A DNA stretch of 64,000 nucleotides from Frankia sp. RB7 (GTDB lineage: Bacteria > Pseudomonadota > Alphaproteobacteria > Rhizobiales > Xanthobacteraceae), in NCBI GenBank assembly GCA_030403585.1, contig JAUEPE010000022.1:37833-101832 (forward strand), in the 5' to 3' direction. Shown here in pieces: positions 8,195 through 17,500 of this stretch. The notes under the pieces are model-generated. The model was not told the DNA's origin and searched no databases. It saw only the letters and a list, made by a program, of their open reading frames with translations. A program made the translations under genes and the position numbers. Each line of letters starts with the position of its first letter. Position 1 is the first letter of the stretch.

Positions 8195-9220
8195 GTGAAA
8201 GCCGTCCATACCGAACTGCACCGCAGCCACGATCCGCAATTCTTCCTGGTTCGTGGTGTCGTCAAGCGCACCACTGAGCAGCCCGAGCGCGCCGATCGCC
8301 TGCTCAAGGGCCTGAAGGACGGCAAGCATCAACTGGTCGAGCCGACGACATTCGGCCAGGGCCCGCGCGCGCGGATTCACAGCCCTGAATATCTGTCGTT
8401 CCTGAGCGAAGCCTGGGACGCCTGGAAAGCACTCGGCGATTCCGGCCCGGAGATGATCGGCAACGTTCATCCCGTGCGCCATGCCGCGACCTATCCGACG
8501 CATATCGTAGGCAAGCTCGGCTGGCACACCGCCGACACCGCGGCGCCGATCGGCCCCGGCACCTGGGCCGCGGCCTGTGCCGCGACGGATGTTGCGGTCA
8601 CCGCGGCGCAGATGGCGATGGACGGCGAGGATGCGACTTACGCGCTGTGTCGCCCGCCCGGCCATCACGCCTATCGCGACATGGCCGGCGGCTTCTGCTT
8701 CCTCAACAACAGCGCGATTGCCGCGGCACATCTTCGGCTCAAGCATGAGCGCGTCGTGATCCTCGATGTCGACGTCCACCACGGCAACGGCACGCAAGGC
8801 ATCTTCTATGCGCGACCGGATGTCTACACGGTCTCGATCCACGCCGATCCGGTCGCGTATTATCCCTACGTGTGGGGTTATGCGCACGAGCGCGGCGAAG
8901 GTCCCGGCCTCGGCACCAATCTCAACATTCCGCTGGCGATCGGCACCGGCGATGACGGCTACATCCAGGCGATGGACATCGCGCGCAAGGCGATCGAATC
9001 CTTCGCGCCCGGCGCGCTCGTGATCGCGCTCGGCCTCGATGCCTCCGAGCACGATCCGTTGAAGGGTCTCGCCGTCACCACCCCCGGCTTCCGCCGCATT
9101 GGCCAGGCCATTGCGAAGCTAGGCCTGCCGACCGTGTTCGTGCAGGAGGGCGGCTATCTCTCGGATATTTTGGGTGCGAACCTGACGTCAGTGCTCGCAG
9201 GATTCGAAGAGGCGCGGTGA
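8195..9220 (+). CDS. Histone deacetylase-family amidohydrolase (acetylpolyamine amidohydrolase-like)
   Basis: A 341-residue arginase-fold deacetylase. Key motifs are the tandem His of the charge relay (RPPGHHAY near residue 155), the zinc ligands in LDVDVHHGNGTQGIFY and the second zinc Asp in LGLDASEHDPLKG. Bacterial members remove acetyl groups from acetylpolyamines or other small amides rather than histones. The GTG start at 8195 is preceded by a TACGGAG element. The gene stands alone, 146 bp after the lactonase, and its 3' side carries a large inverted repeat that may end transcription. A polyamine link with the amine oxidase at the start of the window is possible but unproven. Confidence 0.88.
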   Translation: MKAVHTELHRSHDPQFFLVRGVVKRTTEQPERADRLLKGLKDGKHQLVEPTTFGQGPRARIHSPEYLSFLSEAWDAWKALGDSGPEMIGNVHPVRHAATYPTHIVGKLGWHTADTAAPIGPGTWAAACAATDVAVTAAQMAMDGEDATYALCRPPGHHAYRDMAGGFCFLNNSAIAAAHLRLKHERVVILDVDVHHGNGTQGIFYARPDVYTVSIHADPVAYYPYVWGYAHERGEGPGLGTNLNIPLAIGTGDDGYIQAMDIARKAIESFAPGALVIALGLDASEHDPLKGLAVTTPGFRRIGQAIAKLGLPTVFVQEGGYLSDILGANLTSVLAGFEEAR

Positions 9221-9235
9221 CCAGCCGTCATTCTC

Positions 9236-9315
9236 CGTCATTGCGAGCGAAGCGAAGCAATCCAGAATCTTTCCTCGGAGGGACTCTGGATTGCTTCGCT
9301 TCGCTCGCAATGACG
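9236..9315. repeat. 31-bp perfect inverted repeat with 18-nt loop between convergent genes
   Basis: The arm at 9236-9266 (core CATTGCGAGCGAAGCGAAGC) is perfectly reverse-complementary to 9285-9315, with an 18-nt spacer. It sits between the 3' ends of the deacetylase-like gene (9220) and the monooxygenase gene (9346), so a transcript from either side would form a 31-bp hairpin. There is no U-tract. I recall this GCGAGCGAAGCGAAGC-type sequence as a dispersed intergenic element in Bradyrhizobium genomes; that is from memory and not tested here. Likely roles are bidirectional termination or mRNA 3'-end protection. Confidence 0.85.
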
Positions 9316-9345
9316 ACCGGATGACACGGTCCGCGTCATCCGTGG

Positions 9346-10326
9346 CTAAAACATCCCGCTCGCCCTCAGCGCCTTGCAGACGTGCTGCATCTCGGTCTCG
9401 TCCGCGACCATGTCGAGCATGATCGTGGTGAGGCCCTTTTCAACAAATTCCTTCAGCTTCGCGCCGATCTCGGCGTAGCTGCCGACGAGATAGGGGCAGT
9501 CGGCCTGGAAGGTGAGGTACGGCAGCAGCCAATAGCCATTGTCCTGGAGCTCTCCGCTCTGGCCTTCATACAGCCGTCGCTTCCAGACGGAATCCGAGTT
9601 CTCCACCGTAAGCGCGAGCAGCTCGCGATCGTCAGGATTGTCGCGGAAGCGGGCCTTCGCCGCCTGCCGCGCCTCCTCGCTGCTCTCGCGCGCGAAGATA
9701 CCAAAATTCATTCCGGGGGCGTTGAGACCGCGGTCGAGGTCGGGCGGCAGCATCTGCATCTTGATGCAGCCGGTCTCCGCTGCGACGCGCTGCGCCGCCT
9801 CCGACTGGCCTGCGATCAGGAATTCCGGCATCAGCTCGGCCGGCAAGCGCGGCCGGAGTTGCAGGTTGCCGGCACGATAGAAACGGCCCTCGACATTGAC
9901 CGGGCGCGGGCTCGACAGCAACTGGCGCATCAGCGCGACGAACTCGCCGAGCCGGACATAGCGGTCGGCATGCGACTGCTCGTCGCCTAGCCCCTGCAAG
10001 TCGCTGGCCGCGGTCCCCGTGATCATGTTGAGATAGACCTTGCGGCCGTAGAGCTGCGCAAAGGACGACACGAACTTCGCCGCCGTGAACGGATGCATGT
10101 ACACGGGATTGACGGCGATCAGCGGCGAAGATCGCGTCGTCGCCGCCAGGATGTGCTGGGCCATCGCCCAGGGCTCGACGAAGACGTCATTGCCTTCGAA
10201 CAGCAAAATGCCTTCGAAGCCGTTGCGGTCGGCGAACTCGGCCACCCGCATCAGCTCGCCGACATATTTTTGGGGATCGCGGTTGCGCGAGATCGCGGGA
10301 AAGACGCGCAGCCGCGCCGGACTCAT
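9346..10326 (-). CDS. Luciferase-like (LLM) flavin-dependent monooxygenase, in the NRPS locus
   Basis: A 326-residue TIM-barrel monooxygenase of the bacterial luciferase/SsuD superfamily, using reduced FMN and oxygen. Recognisable segments are AEFADRNGFEGILLFE, AVNPVYMHPFTAAKFVSSFA, the flavin-phosphate region YLNMITGTAASD and the DRYVRLGEFVALMRQL helix. Its ATG (10324-10326) overlaps the TGA of the phosphopantetheinyl transferase gene as ATGA, so translation is coupled. That places it in the NRPS pathway, where it may hydroxylate a carrier-bound or released product; an unrelated desulphonation role is the alternative. The longer reading from 10431 runs inside the upstream gene and is not used. 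Confidence 0.87.
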   Translation of the reverse strand: MSPARLRVFPAISRNRDPQKYVGELMRVAEFADRNGFEGILLFEGNDVFVEPWAMAQHILAATTRSSPLIAVNPVYMHPFTAAKFVSSFAQLYGRKVYLNMITGTAASDLQGLGDEQSHADRYVRLGEFVALMRQLLSSPRPVNVEGRFYRAGNLQLRPRLPAELMPEFLIAGQSEAAQRVAAETGCIKMQMLPPDLDRGLNAPGMNFGIFARESSEEARQAAKARFRDNPDDRELLALTVENSDSVWKRRLYEGQSGELQDNGYWLLPYLTFQADCPYLVGSYAEIGAKLKEFVEKGLTTIMLDMVADETEMQHVCKALRASGMF

Positions 10327-11072
10327 TCCGCCGCTTCCTGGAGCGGCCAGGCGTTGCGGGTGATGCGTAGCCCGCCGGCCGCGCGCGAACCGTCGGCGAT
10401 CGCCAGGCGATGCGAGGGCGAGGGCGAGCACAGCGAGAAGCGCCAGCCTGCGGGATCATCGGAGATATCGGGCTTGAAGCTGATCTCGATCGCGTCCCGC
10501 GACATCTGCATCGCGAATGCGTCGAGCGGCAAATTGAGCCCAAAGCCCCTGGCTTTCAGATAGGCCTCCTTCAGCGTCCAATAATCGAAGAAGCGCTCGA
10601 TCGCGGCGGGCTCCGGCAGTCCGCGCAGCGTCTCGACCTCTTCCGGCGCAAAGAAGCGAAGCGCGGTGGAGAGCGGCGCGACGCGCCGCGACACCGTCTC
10701 GACGTCGACACCGACGGTCTCGTGCTTCGACACGACGCAAGCCACGCAGCCGTCGGCATGGGACAGGCTGAAATGCAGTGCTGTCGAAGTCGCAGGCGCC
10801 ACGACAAAGGGCCGCCCGTAGCGACCGGTCGAAAACGACCAGTCGGTCGGTTCGACCTCGGGGGCCGCGTGTGAAAGCGCCATGCGCAACATCGCGTGTG
10901 CGAAAATATATTGCCGCTGATGCCGCTCGAACATAAAGCGATCGGCGCGTATCCGTTCGTCGATCGAGAGCAGCCGCCGGCACGCCTCGACCGCGCCCGG
11001 CGTGTCGATGCTTTCGATCAGTCCAGTAAACAGTTCAATCCCGTCGTCTGCCATCAATCGGGCCCATAGCAT
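10323..11072 (-). CDS. 4'-phosphopantetheinyl transferase, Sfp type
   Basis: A 249-residue two-lobed Sfp/Gsp/AcpT enzyme that loads the phosphopantetheine arm of CoA onto the Ser of carrier domains. All diagnostic motifs are visible: GRYGRPF, the FSLSHADG segment, the magnesium-binding VGVDVE, and FFDYWTLKEAYLKARG with the catalytic Glu/Lys. Start at 11072 (MLWARLMADD) or at the inner ATG at 11054. It lies downstream of the NRPS on the same strand and is translationally coupled to the monooxygenase, so it is most likely the dedicated activator of the two PCP domains of that NRPS. Confidence 0.93.
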   Translation of the reverse strand: MLWARLMADDGIELFTGLIESIDTPGAVEACRRLLSIDERIRADRFMFERHQRQYIFAHAMLRMALSHAAPEVEPTDWSFSTGRYGRPFVVAPATSTALHFSLSHADGCVACVVSKHETVGVDVETVSRRVAPLSTALRFFAPEEVETLRGLPEPAAIERFFDYWTLKEAYLKARGFGLNLPLDAFAMQMSRDAIEISFKPDISDDPAGWRFSLCSPSPSHRLAIADGSRAAGGLRITRNAWPLQEAAE

Positions 11073-11283
11073 CAGGCGGAGGCCAAATCCGACCCTGATT
11101 GAAGAATCAACCGAGCAGGAAGCAGCCGAGCAGACCGCTTGTAGCGGTCCACCCAGGCAAATTCTTGTCGATTGCTGGCCGGTTTACAGGCGCAAGCTTG
11201 TGCGAGACCCCAACTCGACAGGCGAGCGGCCAGAATTTGAAAAATGGAATTGAAGATTCGTGCGGCGTCCCGGCCGACGAGTC

Positions 11284-11448
11284 TTACTTTTTCTTCTTGG
11301 CTTTCTTGCCGCCCAGCATCGAAAGGCTGGCGTCGACGTCCTTCAGAGCGGACTGCAGCTTCTTCTTCTCGTCAGAGAGAAGCTTTTGCAGGGCCTTGCG
11401 GTCCTTGTCGCTCAGCGAGGTACCCTTGGTAAATTTGATGAAACCCAT
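11284..11448 (-). CDS. Small Lys-rich protein, 54 aa, inside the NRPS locus
   Basis: A reading frame from ATG 11448 to TAA 11284. The product starts MGFIKFTKGTSLSDKDRKAL, continues as a probable amphipathic helix rich in Lys, Leu and Ser, and ends in a polybasic tail (GGKKAKKKK). A GGGGGAG ribosome-binding site lies 8-14 bp upstream of the ATG, supporting expression. It lies between the NRPS (146 bp away) and the phosphopantetheinyl transferase (212 bp away), all on the minus strand. I do not recognise the family. It may be nucleic-acid-binding or simply basic; a link to peptide synthesis rests only on position. Confidence 0.6.
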   Translation of the reverse strand: MGFIKFTKGTSLSDKDRKALQKLLSDEKKKLQSALKDVDASLSMLGGKKAKKKK

Positions 11449-11594
11449 AATCAGCACTCCCCCGGTTGAAAATAATCGTCCAAATCAAAAATGCAGGAAC
11501 AATCTTGCGCGGCAAGCGCCAAATAATCAAGATGCAACTTGATCATGCACAGCTTTGGCGAGTGAACCCGCGTTCGGCGTGGGCTAACAGCCGG

Positions 11595-14500
11595 TCATGC
11601 CGCCCTGCGGGTGAGCAACCGGTCGAGCGGCGCATTCGGCTGCGTCATGGCGGCTCCCAGCAGCGCAACCAGATCCTCCATCCACGCGCCGACCAGTGCG
11701 CCGTCGAGCAGATCGCTCTTGTAATTGCACGAACCTGTGATCCCGGTCGGGCGCTCCTTGAGCATCAGCGACAGCCAGGTCTGGTCGACCGGCAGCACCG
11801 GCTGGCCCTCGCGCGCGACGTTTCCGATCGATCGCACCGCGACATCGGGCAGGTCGAGCGGCTGGCGCAGCGGATTTTGCAGAGTGAAATAGACCTGGAG
11901 CAGCGAAGCCGGATCGATGCCCTCTTGCTCCAGATGGTCGGCCAGAATGTTGAACGGCAGCTCCTGCCGGGCATGCGCCTCGAGCACGCTTTGGCGCACG
12001 CGGCCCAAGGCCTGCGTGAACGACAGATCCGGCGTGATTCGGCTGCGGACGATCACCGTGTTCTCGAACGGACCCACGATTCCCTCGGTGTCCGGCTGGG
12101 TGCGGTTGGCCATGGCTGTCGCGACCGAGATGTCCGTGCGTCCGGTCCGCGCCAGCAGCAGGGCCTTGAGGCCCGTGAGCAGGCACATGAACAGCGTGGC
12201 GTTGTGCTGTCGCGCATAAGCCGTGAGCCGGGCGACCAGATCGCGCTCCAGGCTGAGCGGATGATGTCCGGTCGACGCGCCCGGCCGCGCTTTGCTGTCA
12301 AACAGGGGGGCTGACCCGCGCAAAGTCTCGGCCCAGTCGGCGGCCTGGCGGCGGGCCGCCTCGGTACCGCACCACCAGTGCTGCCAGCGTGCGACATCGG
12401 AGAACGCCAGCGGCATCCTTGGCAGGGGCGCCGACGGATGGCCTGCCAGCGCGGCGTAGCGGTTGGACAATTCCTCGAACAGCACGCCGATCGACCAGCC
12501 ATCAGCGATGGCATGATGCAGCGTCAGAAGCAGGATGTGATCCTCAGGCTGCAGCCGCAGCAGCCGCGCCCGTAGCAGCGGCGCCCGGGCGGCGTCGACC
12601 GGGGTGTAGGTCTCCTGCACGATCAGGAGCTCGATCTTCCTGAGCTCGAGCGCCTTGCGTCGCTTGTTGTTGTGGGGCCGCCCGTCGCCGATGGTCTCGA
12701 CGGTCAGGACCGGACCGAGCGCGGCGGGCGCGATGATGCGGCTGACCGGCTCCTCGCCGTTCCAGCCGAACGCCGTGCGCAGCGATTCGTGGCGGCGCAC
12801 GATGTCGTCGATGGCTTGCGCCAGCATGCGCGGATCGATCGGGCCCTCGAGCTGGAACGCGAAGGGCAGGTTGAACAGCGGCAGATCGGGCAGGTTCTGC
12901 TCGATCCGCATCATCTGGTCCTGCGCGATCGACAGCTTGGGCGGTCCGCTGTCGGCCAGGCGCGGCACGCCGGCCGCGGGCTTTTGCGGTTTCGTGGCCA
13001 CGGCCTCGTCGACCCGCCGGGCGAGCTCTTCGATTGTCGGCGCCTCGAAGATGGCCTTGATCGGCAGCGAGACCCCGAGCGCGCGGGCCACACGCGCCAT
13101 CGCCTGGCCCGCCAGCAGCGAATGGCCGCCGAGGTCGAAGAAATTGTCGGTGACGCCGAGGCTCTCGACCTTCAGCAGATCGATCCAGATGTCGGACAGC
13201 ACCTTTTCGGTGAAGCGGCGGGCCGGCACGGCGGCTTCCGTCCCGGCGGTCTCCTGCTGCGCGGGCGCCAGCAGGGCGGAGCGATCGAGCTTGCCATGGG
13301 CATTGAGCGGAACCTGATCCAGGAACAGGAACGCCGACGGGATCGCATGAACAGGCAGCCGGCTCCTGAGGAAGTCGCGCAGCTCGCTGGCGCTGATCTG
13401 GCTGCCGGCCCTGGCAACGACATGGGCGATCAGCCTGACACCGCCATTGGCGTCGCGTCGCGATTCGACGATGCCGGCGCGGACGCTTGCGTGGTCGGCA
13501 AGTGCAGCCTCGATCTCCTTGAGCTCGATGCGATAGCCGCGGACCTTGACCTGAAGGTCGGCGCGGCCAAGGCATTCGATCGTCCCGTCGGCGCGGCGGC
13601 GGGCGAGGTCGCCGGTGCGGTACAGCCGGCTGCCTTGCTGGCGCGCGAACGGATCGGGGATGAAGCGTTGCCGGCTCTGCGCGGGATCGTTGACATAGCC
13701 GCGGCCGACGCCGGCGCCGCCGATACAGAGCTCGCCGACCACGCCGATCGGTTGCGGCTCCAGATTCGGATCGAGCACGTAGAGCTGGGTGTTGGGCAGC
13801 GGTGCGCCGACCGGGGCATTGGTCGTTGCCGTGTCCGGCGCCCTGGTCAGCCGGTGCAGGGAGACGTCGTCAGAGCATTCCGAGGCGCCGTAAGCGTTGA
13901 TCAGCGGCACCTTCGGGCAGCGGGCGAACCAGGCGCGGCAAAGTTCGACCGGCAACGGCTCGCCGGTCGAGATCAGCAGCCGCAGCTTCGCAAAGGCGCG
14001 CAGCATCGGCGCTTCGTCGAGGCGTTCGAGGATGACGCGGAGCAGCGAGGGCACGATCTCGAGCACCGTGATGCCCTCGCGTTCGATCTCCCGCGCCAGC
14101 AGCATGGGGTCCTGCACGACCGAGTTGCCGCAGACATGGACGCGCGCGCCGACCATGGGACCGGCGAGGAACTGCCAGACCGAGATCACAAAGCTCTGCG
14201 GTGCAGTCTGCGCGATCACGTCTTTGCTCGTGAGGCCGAGCTCGGCGATCAGCGACGCCAGATGGTTCGACAGCCCGCGCTGCTCGATCATGACGCCCTT
14301 CGGCGCACCTGAGGAGCCGGACGTATAGATGAGATAGGCAAGGCTCGCGCTTGTGCGCCGTGCTGCGCGGGCCGGCTTGGTCGATTCCAGCGCGATTGCG
14401 TCCTCGAGCCCGGCGACCTGGATGCGCGTGACCAGCGGCTCGAGCAGCGCGTCGACCATGGCGGACTGCGCGTGCCCCGTCAGCAGCACGGTCGCGCAGC

Positions 14501-17500
14501 TTGATCCGAGCATGGTTGCGAGCCTCGCCGGCGGTTGCTCGGGATCGAGGTTCAGGAAGGCCGCACCTATGCGCTGGATCGCGATCATCGCCGCGAGCAG
14601 GTCGGGCCCGCGGTCTGCCAATAGCGCGACCACGGTCTCCGCGCCGACGCCCTCGCGGGCAAGCCAGCGTGCGATCGTCTGGCTGCGGCGCGCCAGTTCG
14701 CGATAGCTCAGGGACAGACGTCCGTCGGATATCGCCACGGCGTTCGGCGTCTTCTTCGCCTGCCGCTCGAAGCGTTGGCAGAGATTGCCGCATGTGGCGA
14801 AATTGGCCGGCCGGCCTTTCGTCGGCAGCAGCCGGCGTTCGGCTTCGGTGAGCAGCGGCAGACGCGAGATGCGCTGCTCGGGATTGGCGATGGCGGCCTT
14901 GAGCAGCGTCTTGAACTGATCCGCCATGCCCTCGATCGTACCTGCGTCGAACAGATCGGTGGCGTATTCGAAGAAGCCGGTGAAGCGGCCTTCGGCCTCG
15001 ACCAGCTCGAGCGTGATGTCGAAGCGCGCGACTTCTGGGTCGATCTCCAGACGCCGCGTCGACAGGCCGGGGAAGCGCGCCGCCTCGATCGATGCGTTCT
15101 GGAGGATGAACATGATCCGGAACAGCGGATTGCCGTCGTTCCTTCGCGCGATCTGCAATGCGCGCAGGACCTCCTCGATCGGAAGGTCCTGGTTGCGATA
15201 GGCATCGAGCGTGACCTGGCGCACCCGCCGCAGCATCTCGCCGAAAGTCGGGTCGCCGCCGAAATCGTTGCGCAGGATCAGCGTATTGGCAAACAGCCCG
15301 ATCAGCCGTTCGCTTTCGATCTGGTTGCGGTTCGCGATCAGCGAGCCCGTCGCGACATCCTCATGCGCGGTATGGCGGAACAGCAGGCACTGGAACACGG
15401 CGAGCAGCGCCATGAAGGGCGTCACGCCCTGGTCCTGGCTCAGTGCGCGAATGTCGGCCGAAAGGGCCTTTGAGAATTCGAAATAGTGACGGGCGCCGTG
15501 ACCGCTCCAGATCTCCGGCCGCGGCCGGTCGGTCCGCAGCGGCAGCGTGGTGACGCCGTCGAGCTGGGTTCGCCAATAATCAAGCTGCTCTTTCGCCGCG
15601 GGTGTCTGCGCCCAGCCCTGCTGCCAGCGCGCAAAGTCGCGATATTGGAAGCCGGGCGAGGGCAGCATCGTCGTGCTCCCCTTGCGCGCGGCGGAATATC
15701 CGGCGGCGAGCGCCTCCCAGAACAGCCGCTGTGACCAGCCATCGGTGACGAGGTGATGGACATTGACCACCAGCGCATGGCTGGATTTGTCGAACGAAAG
15801 CAGCGTGACCTTCAGCGGCGGCTCGCGGCCGAGATCAAACGGATGTTGCGCCAGCTTGAGTGCCTCGCGCCTGACGACCGCAGTTCGGCGGTGCGAAGGA
15901 CAGAGTCTTAGCTTGATCCGCTCAAACAGCGGCGGTGCCTCAAGCACCCGCTGCACAGGCTCGCCCTCGTGTTCGACGAAGGCCGAGCGCAGGGCCTCGT
16001 GGCGTGCGCAGATCGAAGCGAGGCTCGCCTGTAGCGCGGCGATGCCGACCTCACCCTTGAGTAGCGCAACCTCGACCACATTATAGTTATAGCGCGTCGG
16101 ATCGAGCCGCGAGAGCACATACATCCGCTGCTGCTGGAACGACAGCGGCGCGTCCCCTTCGGAAGCCTCCGGGCGCCATGCCGGCAGCATCGCATCGCGA
16201 TGCGCCGTCGTCTTGAGCCGGGCCGCAAGAGCGCCGACCGTGGTGCAATCAAAGATGTCCTCGAATGAGAAGTCGACGTTGAAGCGCTCGCGCAAGCGGG
16301 AGCGCATCTGCGTGACCGCGAGCGAGTCCGCGCCCAGCGCAAAGACATCCTGATCGACGCCTACTCCCGGAAGCTCCAGAAGATTGGCCCAGATCTCTGC
16401 AAGCTGCGTCTCCAGCGAGTTGCGCGGCAGCTGTGTCTCGTCGTCATCATGAGCCGCTGAAATCAGGTCAGCCAGCGCGTTGCGCTTGACCTTGCCGCTG
16501 GCACCCTTCGGCAGCGCCGTCACGTTGCGGATCAGGCTTGGCACCTTATAGGCGGCGAGGCGTTTACGCGCGAACTGGCGCAACTGGTCGGAGGTCGCCT
16601 CGGAATCTTGTCGCAGCACCACGACGGCGGCGACGTTCTCGCCGAGTTTTGCGTGGGGAACGGCGAAGACGCCGGCTTCCAGCACCGCCGGGTGGGCCAG
16701 GAGCACTTCTTCCACCTCCAGCGGCGACACCTTCTGACCGCCGCGGTTGATGACGTCCTTGATGCGGCCGACGATGAAGAGATAGCCGTCGGCATCGAGA
16801 TAGCCGAGATCGCCGGTCCGGAACCAGCCGTCGCGAAACGCGGCCTGCGTCGCCGCCTCGTCATTATAATAGCCGCGGCTCATGTTCGCTCCGCGCAGCA
16901 TGATCTCGCCACGCTCGCCGCTTGCAAGCGCGCGGCCTGTCTCGTCCATGATGGCGATCTCAGGACCTGCGGCACGGCCGACCGATCCGATCTTGCGCAG
17001 CTCGAACGGATTGGCGGCAATCTGCGAGGCCGCTTCCGTCATGCCGTAGGTTTCCAGCACGGGCACGCCGAACAGCGCCTCCAGCCCATTGAGGATTGTT
17101 GGCGCCAGCGAGGACGAGGCCGAACGGATCACGCGCAGCGACGACGCGCGGGCGCGCTCCGGGTTGGCTTCCGCAGTCGTCAGCAGGGCGCGATGAATGG
17201 TCGGCACCGCCGTGTACCAGGTCGGTCGCAGGTCCCGCATCCAGCCGAAGAAGGACGGCGCGTCGAAGCCGCCGGTCACGATCACGCTGGAGCCCGCGGC
17301 CAGCGCGGTGAGAAGACCGGAGATCAGGCCATGGGCATGAAACAGCGGCAGGGCATTCAGCAGGCGATCCTGCGACGTGAGCGACAGCACGCGGCCGGCA
17401 TTTTGCGCGGAGAGGCATACATTTTGATGCGTCAGCGGTACCATTTTTGGCCGCGCCGCCGTGCCCGACGTCAGCAGGATGAAGGCATCATCCTCGGCAC

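Noticed and set aside
12672..14312. Plus-strand reading frame of 546 codons inside the NRPS
   Set aside because: Antisense to the adenylation and carrier domains, whose motifs are intact; a GC-rich shadow frame.
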